From positions 1 to 64,000 of the forward strand of contig CAZVZX010000011.1 of assembly GCA_964631235.1 (NCBI GenBank): a stretch of 64,000 nt of DNA. The letters are read 5' to 3'. This document shows positions 26,263 to 34,586 of the stretch, in pieces. Source of the DNA: JARKPK01 sp964631235. GTDB lineage: Bacteria > Planctomycetota > Planctomycetia > Pirellulales > Thermoguttaceae. Below the pieces are notes generated by a model. The model saw only the letters and a list, made by a program, of their open reading frames with translations, did not search any database and was not told the DNA's origin. A program made the translations under genes and the position numbers. Each line of letters starts with the position of its first letter. Position 1 is the first letter of the stretch.

Positions 26263-26799
26263 ATGAAAATGAAATGCCTTTCGCTGCGTCAGCCGTGGGC
26301 TTCGCTGGTCGCTTCGGGGCGAAAGACGATCGAAGTCCGCTCGTGGCGCACGCACTATCGCGGGCCGCTGGTGATCTGCGCCTCGGCCCGCCCGCGGCAT
26401 CCGCCGTTGCCCGCTGGCGAGGCGGTGTGCGTGGTGGAACTGATCGACGTGCGACCGCTGACGGCCGCCGACTTGCCGGCCGCATGCTTGGACCAGATCG
26501 AACCGGAAGGCCTGTTCGCCTGGGTGTTGCGCGGCGCCGTGCCGCTGCCCGAACCGTTCGGGCCGATCCGCGGGCAACTGAAGCTCTTCGATCCGCCGGC
26601 AGCCCTGCGAACATTGTGCCGCCGGTTGCTTTCGGCCCACACGACGACGGAAACGTCCTCCGCTGTGCATCGAGATTCGCCCAAGGCGAGGGCTTCCCGT
26701 CGCGCCGCGGGAAACCGCAAACGGGAGGGGCATTCTGTGGAATCCGCGGCCGCGTCCGATGCAGCCGCGACGCTCAAGGCGAAGCTGCCGTCTCACTAA
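26263..26799 (+). CDS. ASCH-domain (PUA-like) protein
   Basis: A 178-residue protein with an N-terminal ASCH domain (about residues 3-110): LSLRQPWASLVASGRKTIEV, RSWRTHYRGPLVICASARP, VCVVELIDVRPL and GLFAWVLRGA are typical. ASCH domains bind RNA or modified nucleosides; the target is unknown. The last 60 residues are low-complexity and Ala/Ser/Arg-rich. The stop codon TAA (26797-26799) lies at the left end of a family A repeat, which suggests that the repeat set the present C-terminus. Confidence 0.85.
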   Translation: MKMKCLSLRQPWASLVASGRKTIEVRSWRTHYRGPLVICASARPRHPPLPAGEAVCVVELIDVRPLTAADLPAACLDQIEPEGLFAWVLRGAVPLPEPFGPIRGQLKLFDPPAALRTLCRRLLSAHTTTETSSAVHRDSPKARASRRAAGNRKREGHSVESAAASDAAATLKAKLPSH

Positions 26800-26899
26800 A
26801 ACCGCGAAACACGGAAAGCGGTTCAAACGGGAATGGCACGCATGAAGGCCGCGTGGAAAGCGACCGCGGCCGCTTTCGCAATCGCGAGGAACCATTTGG
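26793..26899 (+). repeat. family A miniature repeat, copy 3
   Basis: Shared blocks: CTCACTAAAACCGCGAAAC, AAGCGGTTCAAACGGGAATG, GACCGCGGCCGCTTTCGCAA and GCGAGGAACCATTT. It begins over the stop codon of the ASCH gene and ends about 50 bp before the carbonic anhydrase start. Copy 4 lies 380 bp further on in the same orientation. Confidence 0.78.
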
Positions 26900-26951
26900 C
26901 AAACGACGATCACAAGGCCGAACCGGCCGAGGCGAGCAGGAAAAGCGAGCG

Positions 26952-27665
26952 ATGAAGTATCTGCCGGAGCTATTCGAAAAGAATCGGCGTTGGGCGGCCG
27001 AGCAACGGGCCGGCGATCCGGCGTTCTTCGATCGGCTGTGCGAGATACAGCGGCCGAAATACCTTTGGATCGGCTGCGCCGACAGCCGCGTGCCGGCCAA
27101 TCAGATCATCGGCATGCAGCCGGGCGAGGTCTTCGTGCATCGCAACGTGGCGAACCGCTACAGCGACGAGGATCTCAATGCCCGGGCCGTGCTCGAGTAT
27201 GCAGTCGGCGCGTTGGGCATCGAGCATATCATCGTTTGCGGACATTATGGCTGCGGCGGCGTTCGCGCGGCTTTGGAAAAAACCGCAAAAAACGAAGAGC
27301 AGTTCAAAAGGGAACTGCACGCAATCGGCCGCGTGGCTGCGCCAGCGGCCGCTTCCGAAAATGCGCGGAACGATTTACAGGGCGGGGCCGAGGACGCAGT
27401 GGCCCAGTGGATCGCACCAATCGCCAAGCTGGCCGAGTCGCGCCGTGCCGAGTTGGAGTCGTGCGCCGATCCGGCAACGCGCTGGGCGAAGCTGTGCGAA
27501 CTGAACGTGGCCGACGTGGTCAGTCAAGTGGCCGGCAGCCGCGCCGTCCGTCGGGCATGGGATGCCGGCCGCCCGCTGGCCGTCCATGGCTGGATCTACG
27601 ATCTGCGCGATGGGCTGCTGCACGACCTGAACCTGACGGTCGGTGCGAATTTGCCCGCACGGTGA
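26952..27665 (+). CDS. beta-class carbonic anhydrase with in-frame repeat-derived insertion
   Basis: A zinc enzyme interconverting CO2 and bicarbonate. The 237-residue product has the ligands Cys42 and Asp44 (CADSRVP), His98 and Cys101 (CGHYGCGGVRAALE), plus GMQPGEVFVHRNVANRY, ARAVLEYAV and, later, LCELNVADVV and VHGWIYDLRDGLLHDLNL. In E. coli Can about nine residues join GCGGVQAA to the next helix. Here about 45 residues intervene, and the extra part (about residues 108-142) is exactly a family A repeat translated in frame. The active site is otherwise complete, so the enzyme may still work. The start ATG 26952 gives the family N-terminus MKYLPELFEKN. Confidence 0.93.
   Translation: MKYLPELFEKNRRWAAEQRAGDPAFFDRLCEIQRPKYLWIGCADSRVPANQIIGMQPGEVFVHRNVANRYSDEDLNARAVLEYAVGALGIEHIIVCGHYGCGGVRAALEKTAKNEEQFKRELHAIGRVAAPAAASENARNDLQGGAEDAVAQWIAPIAKLAESRRAELESCADPATRWAKLCELNVADVVSQVAGSRAVRRAWDAGRPLAVHGWIYDLRDGLLHDLNLTVGANLPAR
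27272..27378 (+). repeat. family A miniature repeat, copy 4 (inside the carbonic anhydrase gene)
   Basis: Shared blocks: AAAAAACCGCAAAAAACG, AGCAGTTCAAAAGGGAACTG, CACGCAATCGGCCGCGTGGC, CAGCGGCCGCTTCCG and GCGCGGAACGATTTA. It is read in frame as the peptide starting EKTAKNEEQFKRELHAIGRV and ending about NARNDL, with no stop codon. Confidence 0.8.
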
Positions 27666-27788
27666 GGCGGCGCGGACGCCTCGCCCGCTGTGCTTCGACC
27701 GGATTCGGCACGCGTCGCACCGTCGCGTCGTGGCCGAGCCCTCGCCGCGATCGGTCGATCGGCGCAAAAGCGCGGCCGCGGCAACGAG

Positions 27789-30290
27789 TCATTCAACGGC
27801 CCAGGCCTCGATTCCTTCGCCGGTGGCGACGACCAGCACCGGCCGGCCCTGATGTTCGACCACAGCCAACCCGGTGAGCAACTGTCCGTAGTTGAATCGG
27901 TCGATCAATTCGCCCATTGGCGAAAGAACATGGATCGAGCCGTCGCAGCCGGGCAAAATCCATTGACCGCTGTTGCCCGTCAACCGCCCGGCGACGATCT
28001 GCTCGACGGGCCGTTCGTGAACGCCTTCGGGCAGCAGATATTGCCATAGTTCTTGCCCGGCGGCATCGAACCCGATGGCCACGGTTTTGCCCAATTGCGG
28101 CACGATCAGCCCGCAAAACTGCGGCTGCGGGTTGCCGGTCAGGTCAGCCGAGGCGATCTGCACGAACCCCAAGTCGCCGACGGCCACCTCGCCGACCCGC
28201 TCCAGCTTGGCGTCGAGCACGACGAGCGGCCCGCTGCTGTTGGTGCAATAGAGCACCCCGCCGATCTGCGGATCGAAGCCTCCGACGGCGATGCGCGTCA
28301 CGTTGGCGACTTGCCGTTGTACGCCGGTGCGCCGGCCGTCGAGCGAAACGGCATGCACGCCCACCACGCCGAAGTAGCCCACGTACATTTCGGGCGCGCC
28401 GTCGCCGTTGAGATCGGCTAATTGCACGTCGGCAATTCCGCTGTGGCGGTTTTCCAACGCATCGGCCGGAAAACTCCAGGCCAATTTCCATTGATCGTCA
28501 ACAAGATGGGCCCGCTGATGCGTCGGGGCGAAGGCCGCCAGCCAGCGCCGGCCGTTCTTATCGCTGCTGACTCTCAACGCGGTGATAACCTCTTCCGAGT
28601 TGTCGGGCAGCAGGCGATGCCGGTCGATCAGCCGGCCGTCGAGCGAAAGCTCCGCGATTCCCTTGGCCGATTCGATCACCGCCAGCGACGCCGCTCCCTC
28701 GCGGCCCGAGAGCACGACCATGTTGCCCGGGTCTTTCACGTCCGTGTTCTTCCAAAGCGACTTGAGCCGCAGCCGCTTCGGTTCGCTGCGCGCGGCGACC
28801 GTCGCTCGGGGAACTTCTTGCACTTCTTCAATCGCTTGATTCAGCGGCATCCCCTGGGCCACCAAGTCGATCATCCGTTCGTATTGCTTCAATTGCTTCT
28901 CGTAGCGCTGTACGTGCTCGCGGAAGATGTCTTCGCCGGCGCGGAGCTTCTCGAGCTTGGCGGGCAAGTCGGTGGCCAAGTCGGGATTCGGGCCGACTTC
29001 AACCTCTTGCACGATGCCGCGGCCGTCGATGATGAACTTGCAGGGGATTCCCTCGGTCAGGAACAATCGCTGCATCTGCTGCGATGGATCGCGGAGAATC
29101 GGAATCGTCAGATTCAATTTGCGGAAGAAATCGGCCACGTCTTCGTCGCTGACCCCCGCTTCGCCGGCTTGGGGGCCCGCAGGCGGATCGACGTTGACCG
29201 CCAAAATGACCACATTGCTGCCCACGTAGCCCTGATGAACCTTTTCCAACAGGGGCAACACCTGTCGGCACGGCCCGCAACGAACGCCCCAAAACTCCAA
29301 CACCGCGATCTTGCCGGCAAGCGTTTGCGGCGTCACCTTATTCCCCTTGAGATCGACGAACTCGAACGCCGGCACCGGCCGATTGAGCAACTGGGCCGGA
29401 TCGGGCGGAAGCAGAAATCGCCTCGCTTGGGCCCCGGCCGGCGGACGAAAGGCCCATTGCTCGGCCGGAATCGCCGCGTCGAATTCCGCGTTGACGAAAT
29501 CGGCGATCATCGACACGCTTTTTACCGGCTCTTGCCGACTGACCATTTGATACAGCTCGTCGACGGGGTATTCGAATCGACGCAATACGAATGATTGCTT
29601 GTCGATCCAAAAGACAGACGTGCCCTCGGGCCGCTGCACCCGCACGCGGTAGCAGGGGCGGCCTTCAATCTCGCCCGGCTCGGCCAGCGACGGCTTGTCG
29701 GAATCGCCCAAGATGACCTTCAGCGCGTCTTGCTCCAACAAAAGCGTCAACTGCGGAGGATCGCCGCCGAACCCTTGACGCACGACTTGCGCCAGATATT
29801 GGTCGGCGAAGACGAACGGCCACGACATCGTCGGCGGCGCCTCTCTCTCGATATATTGGTCCGGAACGTCGTCGCGCCGCGCGCGATAGGTTCGTCCATC
29901 GACGGCAATCGTCGCCGCATAGGCCTCGACACGCAATTTGTTGGGCCGTTCAAATTGCACGGCGAACTTCTCCGTGCGGTCGTCCTTCCGATCGCCTGCA
30001 TCTAAGACGAACCGCACCACGGCATTGTCGCGGTAGCTTTTCGCCTGGCGATAGGCGGCCGCCATGGCCTCAAGCACCTTGTCGGCCGAGGTCAGCTCCG
30101 CGGCCGGCGACGCGCCGCCTTGATTCGCCTTAGCAGGATCGCCGTTGCCCGCCGGCCCCCCAGAACCGCCCTGACCGCACCCGATCAACAACGCCGCAAC
30201 AAGCGCCGACGCGGTTACGGCAAACACCCGCGCGCCCTCGGCAGCGCGGAACAACGACAAACCCCTTCGACCGCTGATTCGGTTGATCAT
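27789..30290 (-). CDS. lipid-anchored thioredoxin-domain (TlpA-like) protein
   Basis: An 833-residue lipoprotein: a hydrophobic signal ends in the lipobox LLIGC (Cys38), followed by a Gly/Ala linker. Residues about 60-290 resemble an outer-membrane lipoprotein-sorting (LolA/DUF2092-like) barrel (KVLEAMAAAYRQAKSYRDNA, KFAVQFERPNKLRVEAYA). Residues about 305-450 form a TlpA/AhpC-type thioredoxin fold with the redox pair C338GPC341 (FWGVRCGPCRQVLPLLEKV). The rest is a beta-propeller-like region with LADLNGDGAPEMYVGYFGVV. It probably reduces periplasmic thiols and has a binding or sensing propeller. It is convergent with the carbonic anhydrase. Confidence 0.88.
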   Translation of the reverse strand: MINRISGRRGLSLFRAAEGARVFAVTASALVAALLIGCGQGGSGGPAGNGDPAKANQGGASPAAELTSADKVLEAMAAAYRQAKSYRDNAVVRFVLDAGDRKDDRTEKFAVQFERPNKLRVEAYAATIAVDGRTYRARRDDVPDQYIEREAPPTMSWPFVFADQYLAQVVRQGFGGDPPQLTLLLEQDALKVILGDSDKPSLAEPGEIEGRPCYRVRVQRPEGTSVFWIDKQSFVLRRFEYPVDELYQMVSRQEPVKSVSMIADFVNAEFDAAIPAEQWAFRPPAGAQARRFLLPPDPAQLLNRPVPAFEFVDLKGNKVTPQTLAGKIAVLEFWGVRCGPCRQVLPLLEKVHQGYVGSNVVILAVNVDPPAGPQAGEAGVSDEDVADFFRKLNLTIPILRDPSQQMQRLFLTEGIPCKFIIDGRGIVQEVEVGPNPDLATDLPAKLEKLRAGEDIFREHVQRYEKQLKQYERMIDLVAQGMPLNQAIEEVQEVPRATVAARSEPKRLRLKSLWKNTDVKDPGNMVVLSGREGAASLAVIESAKGIAELSLDGRLIDRHRLLPDNSEEVITALRVSSDKNGRRWLAAFAPTHQRAHLVDDQWKLAWSFPADALENRHSGIADVQLADLNGDGAPEMYVGYFGVVGVHAVSLDGRRTGVQRQVANVTRIAVGGFDPQIGGVLYCTNSSGPLVVLDAKLERVGEVAVGDLGFVQIASADLTGNPQPQFCGLIVPQLGKTVAIGFDAAGQELWQYLLPEGVHERPVEQIVAGRLTGNSGQWILPGCDGSIHVLSPMGELIDRFNYGQLLTGLAVVEHQGRPVLVVATGEGIEAWAVE

Positions 30291-30375
30291 CGCTTCTTAC
30301 TTCCGTGCCATTTGTTTATCCGAAAACATGCCCGGTTGGTCGCGGCGCCCGGGAACGCTTTGTACCTTGCCCGAC

Positions 30376-30418
30376 GCGAAACGACTTCGCTCTTGCGAGG
30401 AAGAAACGATCGTTTCAC
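30376..30418 (+). repeat. family C hairpin repeat, copy 2
   Basis: Stem arms GAAACGA and TCGTTTC enclose CTTCGCTCTTGCGAGGAAGA-like sequence. Relative to copy 1 both arms have changed together (T-A to C-G), which preserves pairing. It is 86 bp upstream of the thioredoxin-domain gene. Confidence 0.5.
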
Positions 30419-30570
30419 CGCAATGGGAACGTCGCCTTTCGCCGCGTGCCGCGCACAAAGCGACCAACGGCATATCGGCCCAACGGCCGTCTTCGTCGCC
30501 ACCGGCCAATCACAGGGCCGACGCATTATGCCGCAAAGCGGCGCGCGGGGTAAAGCTCGACTTGCCAACA

Positions 30571-30654
30571 GCCCGTCGAAATAGTCGTCTTTGATTTCGC
30601 ATCCATGCTCGCTTTTCACGGGCAACTCGCCTATTTTTTCAGCAATTGGCGGGC
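30571..30654 (-). repeat. family B miniature repeat, copy 2 (reverse)
   Basis: It starts GCCCGTCGAAATAGTCGTCT and includes GATTTCGCATCCATGC and CTATTTTTTCAGC. It aligns with the reverse complement of copy 3. Confidence 0.55.
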
Positions 30655-30960
30655 CACATTCGCCAACGCCAGATTCTTCCACAGGCTGCCGATGCCCCAT
30701 CGCCGAGCGAAACGCGGCAAAACCCGCCAAGCGGATAGACTGGGAAGCCGAAAGCAAATACCCAACCCGGCGAAAAGGGGGCAATGAAAAAGACAGGGCA
30801 ACTTGGCGCTCTGCGCAGTCAAACGGCTCCAGCCCTAGACCGGACGAGCTGAGGGATTGCGAGCTTCTGTTGCGGCCGCGTATTGTTGTTGCGGCCGCCG
30901 GCCTCACCGGTGAACGCGGGAGGCCTGCTTCCGCAGGTTCGGCCGGCATCTCCGCTGGCA

Positions 30961-31052
30961 GCCCGTTGAAAAAATAGTTCTGACGACCGCCGCCTGCGAG
31001 TCTTTCGTGAGAACGCATGGCCGCGAATCCAACAACGACTATTTCAACGGGC
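30961..31052 (+). repeat. family B miniature repeat, copy 3
   Basis: It is bounded by GCCCGTTGAAAAAATAG and its near-complement CTATTTCAACGGGC, with GGCCGCGAATCCAACAAC inside. It ends 30 bp past the Hsp70-like gene's stop. Confidence 0.6.
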
Positions 31053-31082
31053 CGCTGGGCCTTGCGGGCCCGGTGAACCATT

Positions 31083-34000
31083 TCAGTTGGCCAGTCGCAG
31101 CCCTTTGGGCAGGGCTTCGCCGAACACCTGTTCTTCCTCCTCGGCCTGCAATCGCCCACCCTGGCGAACCAGCTCGACGAAATGCTCCGGCGCACGGCGA
31201 TCGGTCAACCAGCCAGCGACACTGTCGCGCACGGCAGGGGCGATGTCGCGAAAGCGGTCATCGGTGCGACGGGCGATGAGCATCGCGGCCAACGCGGCCT
31301 CGGGCAGGTCGCCGCCCATCTGCATGATCGGCGCGAGCCATGCTTGAGCTGCCTCTGGGGCGACGACGGTGTTCAGCGGCCCATAGACGGGCGACCTCGC
31401 CCCGAGCCGGCCCAGCGCCCACCACAGGGCCGGCCGCAGCGGTTCCCACCGTTTTTTCGGCAGCAGATCGAGCGCGATTCGCCCCAGTTCGACCTTCCAG
31501 GCCGAGGGCAGCAGTTCGAGCGAGCCGAGCAGCCGCCACAGTTCGGCCCAATCGCCGGGCGAAAAGGTGAAGTCGCCGCTGCGGCCTTTGCCGGTGGTCG
31601 CCTGCCGATGCAGTGCCCGAAGCGGTGCGAGTAACGGTTCGGCCACGGCCTGCTGCTGCCCGGCGGAAAGCCCGCCGGCCACGCGCCGCCAGAGGATCCA
31701 GCCTTCGTTTCGCACGTGCGCAGCCGAATGGGCGAACTTGCCTTGAAGCAGCTTCCAGGTTTCGGCCACGCGCCAGTCATCGAGTGCCACGCCGAAGCCG
31801 GGCCGCAACGCGAAGCCGAGCAGGTTGAGCCAGCGGGCCTCGTGGGTTGGGCTGCGGCGACGCCCGCTTTCAAACTCGACGAGCGCCTCCCAGATCCTTC
31901 GGCACAACGAGCTGGGCCAGGCCTGCCGCGGCATTTGCAGGGCCTCGGCCAAACGCTTCGTCAGCCCGTTGGGCGATTCGCTTCCTTCCGCGCCGAAAAC
32001 GGCGGCAATCGCGGCGCGGCCGGCCTCCCACGCCGATTCGTCGATGAACCCTTCGCGCTCGCCCGTGCCGGCATGAGCGGCCCGATCCGTTTCCACCGTG
32101 GAACGCACGTCGAATTGCAGCCGCCAGCGCCGCCGCCCGCCGCGCTCTTGGCACCAAAGCTCCAACGTGCCGATCTCGGTTAGCTTGGCGTGCAGGGTTA
32201 CGGTGATTGTGCGCGCCGACGTGCCGCGGGTTTGCAGCACCGTGCGGATCGGCGGCAAGGGAGTAATCTGCGTGCGGTCGATGGCGACCAGTTGGCCGGG
32301 CCGATCCGTCAGCCGCGTACTGGAAACGTACAGCGGAAACTCGACCGGCTCGGAAACGCGCAACTCGAAGGGATGATCGCTCAGCACAACATCGACCTCC
32401 GGCTCCAATCCCGCCGGCAGCACGCACAAGGCGGCCTCGGCGACGGCTTGCTCGGACGGCGATGCTTGTTCGGAGGCGCTCTGCTCAGTTGCGGGCGCGG
32501 GTTCGGATGACGAAGCTCGTTCACATGAAGGCGTTTGTTCGCATGGGGGCGAGGGCTGCGGCGCTGGCTTTGTCGCGGTCGTGGCCGCGGTCGGCACGGC
32601 CTCGGGCACTGTTCCTTTCGCGGGCGTTTCCGGCAAACTGTCGTCCGACGGAGCCGCCTGACCGACCTGATCTCCGATGGGGCCGGTTTCGACACCGATG
32701 TAGTAGGTGCGCGCCAGCCCGGCGGCGATGCGTACCCCTTCGCCGCGACGGACCATGCCGTAGTAAGCTGCCCCGCGGGCAACGGCCAGATCGAGCCGCG
32801 GGTTCTCCAACACGATTGGCGACCACGCGGCCGACCCGCCGGGCGGATTAAACCACGAGGCGATTGCTTCGATCATCCGCGCGCGGATCGCCGGCGATTC
32901 GAACACCCCGCCGTTGAAAAGAACCATGTCGGGCCGGGCGGGATCGTGCGGAGCTTCGCCGGGTTGAACGCGGCCGCGTTGTTCGCCGACGGGTTGCGCA
33001 CCGCAGCCGGTGACGGCCGCTTTCTCACCGCCGTGTAGGGCACGGTCTGGGTCTTCGGAACAGAACGCGGCGGCCGAATCGGCGGCTGCTTCGGGCGCAT
33101 CCATGCCCGCGTACCGATGCGCGGTTAGGAACGCCGCCAAGTAGCGGGTGACGGCGGGATCGGGCGCATAGGGCAGCCCGAACTCCTGAAAGCCCGACTG
33201 CCGCGGCCGTGGCCGATCGCCAAGCGCGACCCGCGGGAAAAAGCCTTCGAGCAGTACTTCGCGAACTTCGTCGGCCGAAAGCTCGACCTGCACGCTGCCG
33301 CCGATCAACCGACTGCCGCCCGCCGGCAGGTTGAGCGTGATTGTCGGCGACGGCCGGGGCCCAAGCATTTGCTCCTTCGCCTGCCGACACAACCCCACCA
33401 ACACCGCCCATTGCCGAGGTTCGAGCCGCCGCGGTTCGAGTTTCTTTTCGACGTGATGGGCCAGGGCCAGGTCCATGTTGTCGCCGCCGAGGATCAGGTG
33501 GTCGCCCACGGCCACGCGGTGAAATTGCACTAAGCCATCGGCGCCGCGGCGGACGCGGATCAACGTGAAGTCGCTCGTGCCGCCGCCGATATCGCACACC
33601 AGGATCTTCCAGCCGGGCTGAACCAGTTGCTCCCAGCGGTCGCGGTGATCGTCGATCCAAGCGTAGAAGGCCGCTTGCGGCTCCTCGATCAGCACTACGC
33701 GCGGCAGTCCGGCCATGGCGGCCGCGCGAACGGTCAGCTCGCGGGCGATTTCGTCGAACGAGGCCGGCAGGGCGAGAACGAAATCTTGCTGCGCCAGCGG
33801 GTGCTGCGGGAACTGCGCGTCCCACGCCCGGCGCAAGTGCGCCAAGTAATGAGCCGAGACCTCGACGGGCGACAGTCGTTTCACGTCGTCGGCCCCCTGC
33901 CACGGCAGCAAGGCCGCCGTGCGATCGACCCCGCCGTGGCAAAGCCACGACTTGGCCGAATGGATCACGCGGCCCGGGGCCAGCGTGCCTTGATCGCGGG

Positions 34001-34277
34001 CATAGCAGCCGACGACCATTGCCCGGCCCGAAGCGTCCGCCATTGCACCCTCGGCATCGGCGGCCGAGGGGATTTCGCCCGGAAGAGGCTGATAGAGGAA
34101 CGACGGCAGCGACTCGCGGGCTTCAATCGAGTCGGCCGACACCCGTTGCGGAATGCGCAGCGTGCGCACTCGCCACGGCCGTTCGCGGCTATCGACGTAG
34201 CACAGCGCGGAATTGGTGGTGCCCAAGTCCACGCCGACGACGAATCGACTGACCGCTTTGTTTGCTTCCACTTCCAT
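31083..34277 (-). CDS. Hsp70 (DnaK)-family protein, large variant
   Basis: A 1064-residue protein with an N-terminal actin-like ATPase domain: VVGVDLGTTNSALCYVD (phosphate 1), FVLALPASFDEIARELTVRA, VVLIEEPQAAFYAWI, ILVCDIGGGTSDFTLI (phosphate 2) and DMVLFNGGVFESP (adenosine motif). The C-terminal part is not a canonical DnaK substrate domain. It includes a Ser/Glu/Gln-rich insertion (about 44 residues of repeated SE and EQ, with PPCEQTPSCE) and a helical region conserved in large Hsp70-like proteins. A chaperone-like role is possible; clients are unknown. ATG 34277 follows GGTGGA, whereas an upstream in-frame start lacks one. Confidence 0.9.
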   Translation of the reverse strand: MEVEANKAVSRFVVGVDLGTTNSALCYVDSRERPWRVRTLRIPQRVSADSIEARESLPSFLYQPLPGEIPSAADAEGAMADASGRAMVVGCYARDQGTLAPGRVIHSAKSWLCHGGVDRTAALLPWQGADDVKRLSPVEVSAHYLAHLRRAWDAQFPQHPLAQQDFVLALPASFDEIARELTVRAAAMAGLPRVVLIEEPQAAFYAWIDDHRDRWEQLVQPGWKILVCDIGGGTSDFTLIRVRRGADGLVQFHRVAVGDHLILGGDNMDLALAHHVEKKLEPRRLEPRQWAVLVGLCRQAKEQMLGPRPSPTITLNLPAGGSRLIGGSVQVELSADEVREVLLEGFFPRVALGDRPRPRQSGFQEFGLPYAPDPAVTRYLAAFLTAHRYAGMDAPEAAADSAAAFCSEDPDRALHGGEKAAVTGCGAQPVGEQRGRVQPGEAPHDPARPDMVLFNGGVFESPAIRARMIEAIASWFNPPGGSAAWSPIVLENPRLDLAVARGAAYYGMVRRGEGVRIAAGLARTYYIGVETGPIGDQVGQAAPSDDSLPETPAKGTVPEAVPTAATTATKPAPQPSPPCEQTPSCERASSSEPAPATEQSASEQASPSEQAVAEAALCVLPAGLEPEVDVVLSDHPFELRVSEPVEFPLYVSSTRLTDRPGQLVAIDRTQITPLPPIRTVLQTRGTSARTITVTLHAKLTEIGTLELWCQERGGRRRWRLQFDVRSTVETDRAAHAGTGEREGFIDESAWEAGRAAIAAVFGAEGSESPNGLTKRLAEALQMPRQAWPSSLCRRIWEALVEFESGRRRSPTHEARWLNLLGFALRPGFGVALDDWRVAETWKLLQGKFAHSAAHVRNEGWILWRRVAGGLSAGQQQAVAEPLLAPLRALHRQATTGKGRSGDFTFSPGDWAELWRLLGSLELLPSAWKVELGRIALDLLPKKRWEPLRPALWWALGRLGARSPVYGPLNTVVAPEAAQAWLAPIMQMGGDLPEAALAAMLIARRTDDRFRDIAPAVRDSVAGWLTDRRAPEHFVELVRQGGRLQAEEEEQVFGEALPKGLRLAN

Positions 34278-34586
34278 CGGATCGTTCCACCAATCCCGTT
34301 TGTCGGCGACGCACAATTGCCGGACCACCGGCCCGGGGCAAAACGCTCGGCCCGAGGCACTCGGTTACCCCGGCTCGATCTCGGCGACATCGCGACTTCA
34401 TTAATCTCGACGACACCGGCTGCCGGAAAAGTCATCGTAATCGACCGCGGGCGCAGCGCAAACGCCGGGGGGCCAAGGAGTGTGTCGGCAGAGTGTCAAC
34501 CGCCTCGCGGATCTTCGCCGCTAAAGGGGCGTAACGGTCCCAAGAAAAGAGCAACATGACCGCAATTGCGCGCAACGCCAGACGGT
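34278..34586. other. intergenic region Hsp70-like / uvsE
   Basis: About 310 bp between two minus-strand genes. I see no repeat copy, RNA or conserved open frame. The promoter of the Hsp70-like gene is probably here. Confidence 0.35.

Larger units (their letters stand above)
30291..31082. other. intergenic region rich in repeat copies
   Basis: About 790 bp between two minus-strand genes. It carries one family C hairpin (30376-30418) and two family B repeats in opposite orientation (30571-30654 and 30961-31052) enclosing 306 bp without a recognisable gene. An open frame of about 300 codons on the minus strand is a by-product of these repeats. Confidence 0.6.

Noticed and set aside
25062..26951. 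Very long open frame that merges with the carbonic anhydrase gene
   Set aside because: It is the +1 shadow of the M42 and ASCH genes. The peptide is Arg/Gly/Pro-rich with no family features; only the last 237 codons are real.
30287..31195. 302-codon minus-strand open frame
   Set aside because: It runs through family B and C repeat copies and into the antisense of intergenic DNA; there are no conserved residues.
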